From positions 739,479-803,478 of the forward strand of contig BMWJ01000002.1 in the NCBI GenBank assembly GCA_014651175.1: DNA of 64,000 bases, in the 5' to 3' direction. Position numbers and translations under genes: made by a program. The DNA comes from Streptomyces clavifer (lineage in GTDB: Bacteria > Actinomycetota > Actinomycetes > Streptomycetales > Streptomycetaceae). Within the stretch, counting starts at the first letter, position 1, and every line of letters starts with the position of its first letter. Shown here one piece after another: positions 1 through 9,050 of this stretch. Below the pieces are notes generated by a model. It saw only the letters and a list, made by a program, of their open reading frames with translations, searched no databases and was not told the origin of the DNA.

Positions 1-1500
1 ATCGGAAACACGGCGACCGTGGCCGGAAACCTCGCAAGCGCGCTCGCCGACGCGCAGGGGCTCTACAGGATCAGCGACGCAACACAGGCCCTGCTGAATG
101 CCGGCGCAACGCTCGCGGTGAAGGACGGCGCGAACCTCGGAGCAGTGATGTTCGGGGGCCGCTTCTTCGCTCAGGCCCGCCTCATCCCTGTCAGGACGGT
201 GAGCGCGGCGAAGACCGCTGCCTCGATCGGGCCGGCGCTGGCCATGATCGCCCTTCAGATGCAGCTGAGTGAGGTCACGGGCCTCGTCAGGACCAACGTC
301 GAGCTGACGGGCCAGGTACTCACGAGCATCAGCAACGAGCAGAGGGCCGAACTGACAGGGCTCGTCGCCACGATCGATCGCGCGATTGACCAGGCGCGAG
401 AGATCGAATCGGTCCCAGCCTCGTTGTGGGAAAGCGTCGCGGGTACTGAAGCGTCGCTGCGTAAGCAGCTCGACCTGTTCCGGCGGAACGTCGGCGGTCA
501 CGTCGGGAAGATCGATCGGAACGATGCGCGTCGGCGCCGTGAGTACCTCCAGACGAACGCCGAGGCCATCTTCTTCGACTCCTTCGCCCTGCTGGACTCC
601 CTCAAGGCTTGGACCGGGTACAAAGCGCTCCAAGTCGGCAAAGCGAGAGACGCCGCCCGCGATGACGCCGGCGAGGCACGGCTCGTCGACGTCATCGTGC
701 GCGACACACGCACGGAGTTCGACTCCGCTCTCGCCGACACGAAGCGCCTCGTCGACTCACTGACACGGGAGCTGCGCATGGCCGAGCTCCCCGGACGCGA
801 CACACTGGCACAGTCACTCACGGGGAAGCGGAAGGACGCGAAGGCAGCCCGCCAAACCTCCGCCCGTCTTCTGGAGGCAATCCAGCCTCTTGCCGATGTG
901 CTCCATCCGCCGGCCCCTCCACTCAAGGCTCCGGGTGCCGTCTGCGCACCCGAGTCGCTGGATCTCAAGCCGTACCTTCGCATCCTGCGATGGTTCCTCG
1001 ACGACGAGGAGACCCTGCGCGTCCTCGGCTTCCCCGACCAGCTCGATGGCCCTGGTTCGATTTCCGCGATCCTCGGCGGAGCGATGGAGATGTTGGTGGC
1101 ATCGAAGGACAAGGCCGAGGCGAAGACACTGGTCGCCGTCACGGATCGCCGCATCATCACGGCCAAGACGAGCGCATTCCTTGAGCAGGCCGAAATCCGT
1201 CAGGACATCCCGATCGACCGAGTGCGATACGTCCGAGCAGCGACCACACAGGACAAGAGCGCGCGCTTGGCAATCGATCTCATCACGCGTGACGAGAACA
1301 TCCGGTGGATCTTCCACACCGACATCGACACCACGCAGGTGGACGCGCTCGCCGCAGCGCTCGCCGAGTCGATGACGATCCCGGACGTCGAACGCGATGC
1401 GCTTCAACGGCGGCCCTTCGCCTCCATCGAGGCGGGCACGAAGGGCGAGAGCACTGGCACGAGGACTGCACAACCGACCGAACCCGCGGCCGCGACCTGA
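1..1500 (+). CDS. Hypothetical protein with helical N-terminal part and C-terminal PH-like domain, cut by the left edge
   Basis: The reading frame is open to base 1; the first possible start is a GTG at 19 with no convincing ribosome binding site, so the gene probably begins outside the window. About 490 residues are visible. The middle (roughly residues 85-290) is rich in Ala, Arg, Leu and Glu and looks like long helices or coiled coil. The last third (about 350-465) has the pattern of bacterial PH-like domains: LVAVTDRRIITAK, then IPIDRVRYVRA, then a hydrophobic strand ending RWIFH. No catalytic motif is seen. Such domains often bind membranes or partner proteins, but no specific role can be given. 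A strong hairpin follows the stop. Confidence 0.7.
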   Translation: MGNTATVAGNLASALADAQGLYRISDATQALLNAGATLAVKDGANLGAVMFGGRFFAQARLIPVRTVSAAKTAASIGPALAMIALQMQLSEVTGLVRTNVELTGQVLTSISNEQRAELTGLVATIDRAIDQAREIESVPASLWESVAGTEASLRKQLDLFRRNVGGHVGKIDRNDARRRREYLQTNAEAIFFDSFALLDSLKAWTGYKALQVGKARDAARDDAGEARLVDVIVRDTRTEFDSALADTKRLVDSLTRELRMAELPGRDTLAQSLTGKRKDAKAARQTSARLLEAIQPLADVLHPPAPPLKAPGAVCAPESLDLKPYLRILRWFLDDEETLRVLGFPDQLDGPGSISAILGGAMEMLVASKDKAEAKTLVAVTDRRIITAKTSAFLEQAEIRQDIPIDRVRYVRAATTQDKSARLAIDLITRDENIRWIFHTDIDTTQVDALAAALAESMTIPDVERDALQRRPFASIEAGTKGESTGTRTAQPTEPAAAT

Positions 1501-1547
1501 GATGCCGAGCAGGCCAGGGGCGTCGGTGCGGTAAGGGCGAGTTGGCC

Positions 1548-1588
1548 GTCATACCGCTCGGCCGGGAAGAGCGGCCGAGCGGTATGAC
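1548..1588. terminator. Strong hairpin after the first gene
   Basis: A perfect 17-bp inverted repeat: GTCATACCGCTCGGCCG at 1548-1564 and its reverse complement at 1572-1588, with a 7-base loop. It lies 47 bases after the stop of the upstream gene and has no U tract, as is usual for Streptomyces terminators. It could also stop the minus-strand fragment that ends at 1623. Confidence 0.75.
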
Positions 1589-1622
1589 ACATGCACCCCT
1601 GTAGCACCGAACCGGACGGGTT

Positions 1623-1985
1623 CTACCCGGATCCCTCTCCGGTGATCACCCTGAGCCGCTGCTGGCCGGGGATCGGGAGGCTTGTCTGCCCTTCCCGCTC
1701 AGCGGAAGGAACCTCGACCAGCAGCCCCAGGTCCACATCGGCGAGCTGATCGAACAGGTTCTCGTCGAGCGTGATGAATCTTTCACATCCCTCGTCCAGC
1801 GCAGTGACCAGGTGAACCGCGTCGTGGGAGTCCAGCCGGTAGCGCAGTGCCAGGCGACGGGCTTCCTCCGCGATCTCCTGGTGCAGTTCGACCCGGATGA
1901 TGTCCGAACGCCGGAAGACGACGCCGGAACGCTGTATCGCGTGGCCGTCGGCGCTGACAGGTTGTCGACATCGGCGGCGAGCCAA
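1623..1985 (-). pseudogene. C-terminal half of a PIN-domain (VapC-like) protein
   Basis: The translation contains the C-terminal PIN pattern: a helix, then YRLDSHDAVHLVTALDEG, then CERFITLDENLFDQL. The Asp in HDAVHL and the Asp/Glu pair in LDENL match metal-binding positions of PIN ribonucleases. The first 70-90 residues of a PIN domain, with the first catalytic Asp, are not found upstream in any frame; the region just before is instead an ISAs1-type transposase remnant. No VapB-like antitoxin is adjacent. The remnant was probably left when an insertion element removed the 5' half. It is unlikely to encode an active nuclease. Confidence 0.6.
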
Positions 1986-2084
1986 GCTGCCCCACCCGGC
2001 AGTTGTGACAGTCGTTCACATAGGCGCCGCCGCAGTTGCCCTCGCCCGCCGCGACCAGGCGGCCCTGGAGGCGTACCTCAAGTA

Positions 2085-2336
2085 CCTCGACCCGTACCCC
2101 GGTGCGCCGCATAAAGCCGAAAGGCACCCGGGCCAAGCCAGAGTGCCCTGCGGCGCCCGCCGTAGCCGGTGCCCGATCGCCGCATACGAACGGGCCCCGG
2201 CCGCCACCGCGCAGACCGCTGCCCGAACCAGCGCGAGAAGCGGATACCGTCGCCCCCGACGGGCACGCGGGTCAACGGCCTCGATCCCACCGTCACCGTC
2301 CGGAGTGACGGAACACGACAGCACGAGCGCGGGCAT
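2085..2336 (-). mobile_element. N-terminal fragment of an ISAs1-family transposase
   Basis: The minus-strand translation carries the conserved DDE_Tnp_1-associated N-terminal pattern of ISAs1/H-repeat transposases: VDPRARRGRRYPLLALV, then AAVCAVAAGARSYAAIGHRL. The frame loses similarity after about 80 residues and the catalytic DDE core is absent. It abuts the truncated PIN gene, which suggests that insertion followed by deletion shaped this spot. Terminal inverted repeats could not be recognised by eye. Confidence 0.65.
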
Positions 2337-2553
2337 GGCAGACTCACGAAACAGCGAAGCCCTGTTGTTGGTAAAGGACTTGAGATCTCCCTCACCTCAA
2401 CCGGGCTTCGGCATGTTCGGTCACACCCCCACCGACCTGCACCATCACAAGATGGCGACGACTGTGCAAGAGCCCTGGTGTGATGACCGACCGACCACCA
2501 GCGAACACCCCGAGCAGGACCAGACGTGGTTGCACAGCTTTAGCGAATCCGCT

Positions 2554-3072
2554 TCAACTGCTGAGTGACTGCTTCGGATTGCAGCTACCCGCGTCGGTCA
2601 GGAAGCCGAGGACGTCGGCAAACCCCGCAAAAAAGAAGCTGTCTCCTTCGCCGGTCCACCAGAACCGCTCCTCGGCTGGGCCTGCTGTATCGATCAGGAA
2701 GATGCCCTGGCTGCGGTCACCGTTGACAGCTACCGGAAACAGGAGTGTTCCCGGAGGTACACCCACATCCTCCGGCTCGCTGTCCAGGACCGTCCTCCGG
2801 AATTCCTCAGCGGCCTCGCCCATTCCTCCGGGCTGCCAGTCGCGGCAACCGAGCAGCAGGAGGGGGAAGCCCTCCAGGCCGTCCGTGAGCAACAGAAACT
2901 CTCGGTACCCGGCCTCGAGCGACTGAGTGGATCTGTGCTCCAGTTCTGCCAGCGCCCCGGGTTCAGCGGGAGGCCGGATCACCGGGCGAGGACTGGCACC
3001 CACCGGCGAATCCGCGAAGTACTCCTTCACCCGCTCGGCCACCACCTGGGTGACGAGTTCTCGCATCTGCAC
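2554..3072 (-). CDS. SMI1/KNR4 (SUKH) family protein
   Basis: A 172-residue acidic protein. The pattern of a helical start, then ALAELEHRSTQSLEAGYREFLLLTDGLEGFPLLLLG, then a Trp/Phe-rich end with FWWTGEGDSFFFAGF fits the SUKH superfamily, whose bacterial members are often immunity proteins against polymorphic toxins. The start is GTG at 3072, with GAGGAC nine bases upstream; an internal ATG lies at 3066. No intact toxin gene is adjacent. In the 290-base gap on its 5' side, one minus-strand frame ends with HWYTGAQVRDLRN just before this gene and might be a remnant of a toxin C-terminus, but this is speculative. Confidence 0.75.
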   Translation of the reverse strand: MQMRELVTQVVAERVKEYFADSPVGASPRPVIRPPAEPGALAELEHRSTQSLEAGYREFLLLTDGLEGFPLLLLGCRDWQPGGMGEAAEEFRRTVLDSEPEDVGVPPGTLLFPVAVNGDRSQGIFLIDTAGPAEERFWWTGEGDSFFFAGFADVLGFLTDAGSCNPKQSLSS

Positions 3073-3360
3073 AGTTCAAGTCCTCAGGGTCGCGATATTT
3101 CGCAGATCCCGTACCTGCGCGCCGGTGTACCAGTGTGGACTGGAGGGCGGCCGAGCGCGATGCCCGCCGCACTTCGGGCGGGCGTCCAGTTCCCGGGCAG
3201 GAGGCCGAGCTCGCTGACGGCCCGGGCGGTTCAGGCGCCGCGCCCGATGTCGCGGGCAGAGGGTCGACGCCGCTCGTGTGGGCGTCCATGACAGTACGTC
3301 TGAGCGTCAGGCGACCGCCCCCGAGCGGGACTAGCTGATCCGCTCTCACACCGGTGTACG

Positions 3361-3909
3361 TCAGACCTGTTTGATCGCGGAGATGTCGAACTCCAGTACC
3401 ACTTTGTCCCCGACCAGAACACCGCCGCCTTCAAGAGCGGCGTTCCACGTCAGGCCATAGTCCTTGCGGCTGACGGTGATGGCACCCTCGAAGCCCACCC
3501 GCTGGTTGCCGAAGGAGTCCTGGGCAGCGCCGGTGAACTCGAAGTCGATACTGATCGACTTGCTGGTGCCCTTGATCGTCAGGTCTCCGGTCAGCCTGAA
3601 GTGGGTGTCGTCCACCTGCTCGGCCTTGGTGGAGGCAAAGGTGATCCTGGGGTGGTTGGGGGCGTCCAGGAAGTCATTCGTACGCAGGTGGCCATCGCGA
3701 TCGCCGTTACCTGTGTCGATGCTGTCGGCCTGGATGGAGACCGACGCTCTCGACTTGGCCGGGTCGGACCCGTCCAGGTGGAGAGTGCCCTCGAACTCGT
3801 GGAACGCTCCGCGTACCTTGGTGATCATCGCGTGGCGGGCGACGAAGCCGATCCGGGTGTGGACGGGGTCCAGCACATACGTTCCGGTCAGGTCGGTAAG
3901 GGCAGGCAT
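3361..3909 (-). CDS. YceI family protein
   Basis: A 182-residue protein with the YceI lipocalin-like pattern: GTYVLDPVHTRIGFVARHAMITKVRG at the start, an internal SVSIQADSIDTGN, and DYGLTWNAALEGGGVLVGDKV near the end. YceI proteins form a beta-barrel that binds polyisoprenoid or similar lipids; most are periplasmic, but this one has no signal peptide and is probably cytoplasmic, as in other actinomycete copies. The start at MPALTD (3909) gives the usual family length; upstream in-frame starts would add a 21-residue basic extension. GGAG lies about 11 bases upstream of this ATG. Confidence 0.9.
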   Translation of the reverse strand: MPALTDLTGTYVLDPVHTRIGFVARHAMITKVRGAFHEFEGTLHLDGSDPAKSRASVSIQADSIDTGNGDRDGHLRTNDFLDAPNHPRITFASTKAEQVDDTHFRLTGDLTIKGTSKSISIDFEFTGAAQDSFGNQRVGFEGAITVSRKDYGLTWNAALEGGGVLVGDKVVLEFDISAIKQV

Positions 3910-4057
3910 GGTCACGGGGAGCTCCGTCGGGCAGCGCGGGAGTGGGCTCCTTACGCTAGGCCGGACCGGCACTCCGGGAGGGCAGGGCCGCGGCTCGTTC
4001 GGCCCGGGGTCATCCCGATGGGCTACGTAAGGCCGCGGGTCACGATGCCATCGCCTG

Positions 4058-4726
4058 GTGGCGCGGGGTCAGGTGTACCTCGTGCCGCTGCCCTTGGTCC
4101 TCGGCCACGAGGGCGCAGGAGTCGTGGAGGCCGCCGGTTCCGCGGTGCAGAAGGTGCAGCCTGGTGACCACGTGGCCATCAGATTCCTGGCCTGCGGCCG
4201 GTGCCGCCCCAACCTGGACGGTTCCTCGGCCGGCTGCGCGAACTTCAACGCCATGAACTTCGCGGGCCGGCGGCAGGACGGCTCGCACGCCCTCGCCCTG
4301 TCCGACGGCGACGCCCCCTCGGACCGCTTCTTCGGGCAGTCCTCCTTCGCCGGCAACGCGATCGCCCACGAGGCCAATGCGGTCAAGGTGCGCAAGGACG
4401 CCCCACTGGAGCTCGTCGCCCCGCTCGGCTGCGGGATCCAAACCGGAGCGGGCACCGTGTTGCGGGCGCTGAAGGTCACCGTCGGCTCCAGCTTCGCCGT
4501 GACCGGCGCAGGGGCCGTGGGCCTCAGCGCGGTGATGGCGGCCCGGGTGGCCGGGGCGACGACCGTCATCGCGGTGGACATGGTGCCCTCTCGGTCGGAA
4601 CTGGCCCTGGAGCTCGGGGCGACGCACACGGTCAGCGGCAAAGAGCTGGACGCCGTGTCCGAGATCCAGCGGATCACCGGCGAGGGCGTGGACTTCGCCC
4701 TGGAACCACCGGCCTGCCCGCACTGA
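4058..4726 (+). pseudogene. Remnant of a zinc-dependent alcohol dehydrogenase
   Basis: The middle of a medium-chain dehydrogenase is visible: LGHEGAGVVEAAGSAVQKVQPGDHVA, a partial structural-zinc region, the strand ELVAPLGCGIQTGAGTVL and the nucleotide-binding VTGAGAVGLSAVMAARVAGA. Both ends are missing. The N-terminal stretch with the first catalytic Cys is absent, and the frame ends after ITGEGVDFALE, about 130 residues early. In the structural-zinc loop only three of the four Cys remain (one is replaced near PNLDG). It resembles aryl-alcohol or benzyl-alcohol dehydrogenases. It is almost certainly inactive. Confidence 0.8.
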
Positions 4727-4995
4727 TCCTCCAGGCTGAGGCCGGGCAGCACCTGACCGGCCCTGTTCTCTCATGTCACACCCGTGCCTGACATGGCTCA
4801 GGCTTCCGGCGGCCGGCCCATCGGTGAGCTTGCCAGGAGCCACACGCGCCGGCATCAACGACCGGCTCGGTCCCACGGTGATCGACCCCCACCACAGCCC
4901 ATCGCACTCTCAAGGCCCGGCCACGCCGCGGCCGCCGGTGGGGGACAGGTTCTCGCTTCGCGACGCCGGTGTGCCGCGCGGGGTATGCAGCTCGT

Positions 4996-5652
4996 ATGAC
5001 TTCCGAACCTACGCCGTTGCTCGCCCTGGACCTCACCGGCACGTTCGCGTTCGGGCTGAACGGGGCGCTGTTGGCGGTGCGTGCCGCGCGGCTGGACGTG
5101 GTCGGTGTGGTCGTCCTCGGCATGATCACCGCGCTGGGCGGCGGCTTCATCCGCGATGTCATGATCGGCTCGCTGCCGCCTTCGACTCTTCTGGACTGGC
5201 GCTACTACACACTCGCCGCCCTCGGTGCGTTGATCGCCTTCGCTCTCAGCAGGCACCTGCGCCGGATCGGGAAGGCGATCACCGTGCTCGACACGATCGG
5301 GTTGAGCACGTTCGCCGTCACCGGCGCGAGCACGGCACTGGACGCCGGGCTGGGCGTCGCTCCCGCCATCCTGCTGGGGGTGGTCACCGCGGTAGGCGGG
5401 GGCACGATCCGCGACACGCTCGTCCGTCAGATCCCGACGGTGCTACGCAGCGGCCTGTATGCCGTCCCGGCCCTGGTGGGCGCAGCGGTGACCGTCGCCA
5501 CCGTCGAGATGGGCGTCTACGGCCTTCCAGCCGCTCTGGGAGCAGCGGCGGCCTGTTTCCTGATCCGAATGCTCGGCCTCCGCTACGGTCTCAACGCGCC
5601 CGAGCCCCCGGAGACCCGCAGGGGCAAGGAGTCACACGGAGCCGACGTATAG
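4996..5652 (+). CDS. TRIC-type cation channel family protein (YicG/UPF0126)
   Basis: A 218-residue membrane protein with the duplicated architecture of prokaryotic TRIC channels: two copies of a three-helix unit, each with the signature GG(G/T)xxRD. The first is ALGGGFIRDVMIGSLPP and the second is AVGGGTIRDTLVRQIPTVL. About seven transmembrane segments can be drawn. The start at MTSEPT (4996) was chosen because an upstream extension would be short and basic. These proteins form trimeric monovalent-cation channels in the plasma membrane; substrates for this clade are not settled. It stands alone, with no evident operon partner. Confidence 0.9.
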   Translation: MTSEPTPLLALDLTGTFAFGLNGALLAVRAARLDVVGVVVLGMITALGGGFIRDVMIGSLPPSTLLDWRYYTLAALGALIAFALSRHLRRIGKAITVLDTIGLSTFAVTGASTALDAGLGVAPAILLGVVTAVGGGTIRDTLVRQIPTVLRSGLYAVPALVGAAVTVATVEMGVYGLPAALGAAAACFLIRMLGLRYGLNAPEPPETRRGKESHGADV

Positions 5653-5890
5653 CCCGAATGCGACCGGGTTCACCCGTCGACCGAACGGGATGTGATCCTT
5701 TGCCCAAGCCACGGTGGGCGGCGCCGCCGCGCCCTCCCCCTCACGCTCAGCACCGGTCCGGGTGGCCTACGGCGGGGCCGTAGTTAGGCTGGATTCATGT
5801 GCACCAGGGCCTTGCCACGCCCTGGTGCCGATCAGTGCCGTGGCCGGAGTACGCACGGACGCCAGTCCCACCCACGCAAGGAGCGCCCGC

Positions 5891-7147
5891 ATGGCCGACC
5901 CAGCTCGGACCGTACTGGCCGACCTCGAAACCATCCGTGGCGACCTGGAGGACCTCTACCAGGACCTGCACAGGCACCCCGAACTCGGCCTGCGGGAGCA
6001 CCGTACGGCGGGGAAGGTGGCGGACGCGCTGCGGGACGGCGGTTACGACGTCACCGAAGGCGTGGGAGGCACGGGCGTGATCGGGGTTCTCAGAAACGGC
6101 GACGGTCCGGTCGTCATGGCCCGTGCGGACATGGACGCCCTCCCGGTACGCGAACGGACCGGGCTTCCGTACGCCTCCACGGTGACGGCCACCGACCACC
6201 GAGGCAGCGAGCAACCGGTCATGCACGCCTGCGGACACGACGTGCACGTGACCTGCCTGATCGGCTGCGCCCAGCTGCTGGCCGGGCGACGGGACGCCTG
6301 GCAGGGGACCTTCGTGGCGCTCTTCCAGCCTTCGGAGGAGAACGGCGACGGCGCCGACGCCATGATCGAGGACGGTCTGACCGCGAAGTCTCCGCGGCCC
6401 GAGGTGGTGCTGGCCCAGCACGTCCTGCCCTACCCGGCCGGCTACGTCGGCACCCGCCCTGGTTCCTTTCTGTCAGCCGCGGACAGCCTGCGCATCACCG
6501 TGCACGGCCGAGGGGCGCACGGCTCCATGCCCCAGGCCGCGGTCGATCCCGTGGTGATGGCCGCCATGATCGTCCTGCGCCTGCAGACCATCGTCTCGCG
6601 GGAGCTGGCCGCCACAACCCCCGCCGTGGTCACCGTAGGCAGCATTCATGCCGGCAGCGGTCCCAACGTCATCCCCGACCGGGCCGTCATCGAGCTCAAC
6701 GTCCGCACCTATGACGACACCACGCGCACCCAGGTCCTGGACGCGATCGAGCGCATCGTCCACGCCGAGTGCCAGGCATCTCACGCACCCAGGGCCCCCG
6801 AGGTCGAGCGGATCTCGTCCTTTCCGCCCACCGTCAACGACGAGGAGCCGACCCGGCGCGTCGCGGACGCGTTCGCCGCGTACTTCGGCGACGACGCCCA
6901 CACCGTCGAACTCCAGACCGCCAGCGAGGACATGAGCGAGATTCCCCGGGCATTCGGAGCGCCGTTCACCTATTGGGCGATCGGCGGCATCGATCCGGGA
7001 CGCTATGCCGAGGCCGCCAGGAAGGGAACTGTCGCCCAGGACATCCCGGTCAACCACAGCGCCGCCTTCGCCCCCGTCATCCAGCCGACCCTGGACACCG
7101 GCGTCAGCACCCTGACGGTGGCCGCCCTGGCCTGGCTCGGCAGCTGA
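5891..7147 (+). CDS. M20 family amidohydrolase
   Basis: A 418-residue protein of the M20D peptidase/amidohydrolase family. Visible motifs are LHRHPELGLREHRTAGKVA, RADMDALPV, HACGHDVHVTCLIG (metal ligands), QPSEENGDGADAMIEDG (catalytic and metal Glu) and a lid-domain VHGRGAHGSMPQAAVDPV. This group removes acyl groups from N-acyl amino acids or similar amides (for example hippurate hydrolase or N-acetyl-diaminopimelate deacetylase); the substrate cannot be told from sequence. The start at 5891 has AAGGAG eight bases upstream. The gene is alone. Confidence 0.92.
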   Translation: MADPARTVLADLETIRGDLEDLYQDLHRHPELGLREHRTAGKVADALRDGGYDVTEGVGGTGVIGVLRNGDGPVVMARADMDALPVRERTGLPYASTVTATDHRGSEQPVMHACGHDVHVTCLIGCAQLLAGRRDAWQGTFVALFQPSEENGDGADAMIEDGLTAKSPRPEVVLAQHVLPYPAGYVGTRPGSFLSAADSLRITVHGRGAHGSMPQAAVDPVVMAAMIVLRLQTIVSRELAATTPAVVTVGSIHAGSGPNVIPDRAVIELNVRTYDDTTRTQVLDAIERIVHAECQASHAPRAPEVERISSFPPTVNDEEPTRRVADAFAAYFGDDAHTVELQTASEDMSEIPRAFGAPFTYWAIGGIDPGRYAEAARKGTVAQDIPVNHSAAFAPVIQPTLDTGVSTLTVAALAWLGS

Positions 7148-7528
7148 GACAAGCCCGGAAGTACCCGGCACCCAAGCCGACCCGCCGGAAGTTCCGGGCG
7201 GCAGGCCGAGCGAGGCTTCCTCCGCCTGCGGGCGATGGGACCTGATGGGCAGTACCTGGTCACGGCAGGCCAGGTACTGCCACATACTCCGGGCGTCCTC
7301 CGGAGCGAGGAGCACGACGTTCGGTCAGGGATGAGGCCCCGGGGGCCGGAATGGCAGCACTACCGTGACGGGACACCCGCGGCCCGATGCGGTGACGAGC
7401 CGTCTTCGACAACGCAGCGGGGCAACACGCAGGCTGCCGGTCTCGGCCGGCGGTGCATTCCGGTGAGGCACGACGACCTTTCCAAGGGTGGGCGAGCCGG
7501 GGCCCGTCGGGGCGGCTCGCCCAGCGGG
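7148..7528. other. Non-coding gap between convergent genes
   Basis: No convincing gene is seen in 381 bases. The only clear structure is a hairpin at 7490-7522 next to the stop of the minus-strand methyltransferase. Confidence 0.5.
7490..7522. terminator. Hairpin after the methyltransferase gene
   Basis: Arms GGGCGAGCCG (7490-7499) and CGGCTCGCCC (7513-7522) are perfectly complementary around a 13-base G-rich loop. It sits seven bases beyond the stop of the minus-strand gene ending at 7529, which suits a transcription terminator. Confidence 0.55.
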
Positions 7529-8383
7529 TCAGGGGCGGTGTGCGATCCAGGTGGTGCGGGTGGTGTGGACGCGCAGGTCGTCACGGTGGGCGACGCTGTT
7601 CGGCTGTGCTTTGTCCAGCAGGATGTCCAAAGCCGCCAGGTCGTCCGCGTTGAGCAGGTCGGTGGCGTGGGAGCGCAGCTTGGCCAAGAACCCCAGGGCG
7701 TAGGCGTTCACGGACGGTCCTGCCTGGGCGTGGTCGAGACGGATCTCGAAGGGCCGCTTCTCGACGGTGAATCCGGCGTTCTCGAGCTGGTCAGTCCACT
7801 CGTGGTCCGGTTGGGTGTTCATGGCGGCGTGCAGGCGGGCCTCTAGGCCGGGCCGGCCAACACCTGCGTCCTCGGGCAGGTACAGGGGGAAGAAGTCCAT
7901 CTCGGTGACAGCCAGGAGCCCGCCGGGCCGCAACTGCTCGAAGGTCTGGGCGAGGGTGCGGGCGGGGTCGGCCACGTGGTGCAGAATTGAGGCGGCCCAG
8001 ATCAGGTCGTACGGTCCGTTCGCGCCGATCGCATCCCAGGGCTCATCGATGTTTGCCTCCAGCGTGCTGATCCGGTCGGTGACGCCGTGTACGGCGGTCT
8101 GCTCACGCAGGCGGTGCAGCATCTGCGCAGAGAGGTCCACCGCCGTCACCTGCGCCGTCGGGAACCGGCGGGCCAAGGCGAAGCTGCCGGTGCCGGGGCC
8201 GCTGCCCAGGTCCAGGACCCGGGCGGGAGTGGGGTCAATGAGATCGGCGAGCAGGCCGGTCAGCTCCGCGAGATAGGAAGCGAGGACATCCGCGTCCAGC
8301 TCCAGCAGCTGCGCGAACGCGACGTCGGAGTTGCTGCCCCGCTCGTGCCCAATATGGCCGTGAGTGTCATGGTGTGCGGTCAT
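7529..8383 (-). CDS. Class I SAM-dependent methyltransferase
   Basis: A 284-residue protein with a Rossmann methyltransferase core: motif I VLDLGSGPGTGSFALA, an acidic residue in VTAVDLSAQML, motif III-like DEPWDAI, and a post-motif stretch ASILHHVADPARTL followed by LRPGGLLAVTEMDFFP. The N-terminus has several His residues (MTAHHDTHGHIGHERG). The C-terminal half probably binds the substrate; its identity is unknown. The gene is divergent from an XRE-cupin regulator whose start lies about 20 bases away, so that regulator may control it. Confidence 0.9.
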   Translation of the reverse strand: MTAHHDTHGHIGHERGSNSDVAFAQLLELDADVLASYLAELTGLLADLIDPTPARVLDLGSGPGTGSFALARRFPTAQVTAVDLSAQMLHRLREQTAVHGVTDRISTLEANIDEPWDAIGANGPYDLIWAASILHHVADPARTLAQTFEQLRPGGLLAVTEMDFFPLYLPEDAGVGRPGLEARLHAAMNTQPDHEWTDQLENAGFTVEKRPFEIRLDHAQAGPSVNAYALGFLAKLRSHATDLLNADDLAALDILLDKAQPNSVAHRDDLRVHTTRTTWIAHRP

Positions 8384-8404
8384 GCTTCGACGGTAAAGCG
8401 ATCA

Positions 8405-9004
8405 ATGCCCTTGCGTCATAGACTCTTGCCGGTGGAGCAAGAATCGACATTGGACGCCATCGTCAGGATGCGGATCAGATCCCTGCGCAAGGCGCGCGGC
8501 TGGTCACTGGACAACCTCGCCGCGCGTGCGGGCATCAGCCCGTCACAGCTCAGCCGCATTGAGACCGGTCATCGCCGCATCAGCCTCGACCAGCTCACTG
8601 CCATCTCCGCGGCGCTGGGGAAATCTCTCGACGAGCTCGTCGAGTCTTCAGATGACTCCGATGTCGTCATCCGGCCGGACCGCGACGAGACCCGCGGCCT
8701 GACCACCTGGCTCCTCACCAAGGACAACGGCCCCCAGGGGCTGACCGTCGGCAAGATGCGCATCACCGACCAGGCGGGCAGCGTCATCTCTGACGACCTG
8801 GGTGTCCATCCAGGCAGGGACTGGTTCACCGTGCTGTCCGGCACCGTCGTCCTCTACCTCGGCGAACGCGTCATCCGCGTCGAGGCCGGCCAGGCCGCCT
8901 CGTTCTCCACCATGACCCCCCACACCCTCCGCAGCGACCGCGGCCCCGCCGAGATCCTGATCATCCTCGACCACCACGGCGAACGTAGCCATCTCCACAG
9001 CTGA
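8405..9004 (+). CDS. XRE family transcriptional regulator with C-terminal cupin domain
   Basis: About 199 residues. The N-terminal helix-turn-helix is clear: IRSLRKARGWSLDNLAARAGISPSQLSRIETGHRRISLDQLTAI. The C-terminal part (about residues 115-195) is a cupin: HPGRDWFTVLSGTVVLYLGERVIRVEAGQAASFSTMTPHTL. Such regulators sense a small ligand through the cupin barrel. Possible starts are ATG 8405 (used here) and GTG 8432; in either case transcription must begin within the short region shared with the divergent methyltransferase gene. An inverted repeat TCTTGC-N7-GCAAGA lies at 8424-8442, so autoregulation is plausible. Confidence 0.9.
   Translation: MPLRHRLLPVEQESTLDAIVRMRIRSLRKARGWSLDNLAARAGISPSQLSRIETGHRRISLDQLTAISAALGKSLDELVESSDDSDVVIRPDRDETRGLTTWLLTKDNGPQGLTVGKMRITDQAGSVISDDLGVHPGRDWFTVLSGTVVLYLGERVIRVEAGQAASFSTMTPHTLRSDRGPAEILIILDHHGERSHLHS
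8424..8442. promoter_or_regulatory. Possible operator in the divergent methyltransferase/XRE start region
   Basis: A perfect 6-bp inverted repeat, TCTTGC-N7-GCAAGA, overlaps the alternative GTG start of the regulator. Short palindromes of this size are typical XRE binding sites, but the position and the short arms make it only suggestive. Confidence 0.3.
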
Positions 9005-9050
9005 GGCGACCCGTAAGTGTCAACAACGCTTGTGGTCAATACAACTAGTG

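Noticed and set aside
2963-3349. Minus-strand frame upstream of the first SUKH gene as a toxin gene
   Set aside because: Composition is low-complexity and no toxin fold is visible; only a short end (HWYTGAQVRDLRN) in another frame is suggestive.
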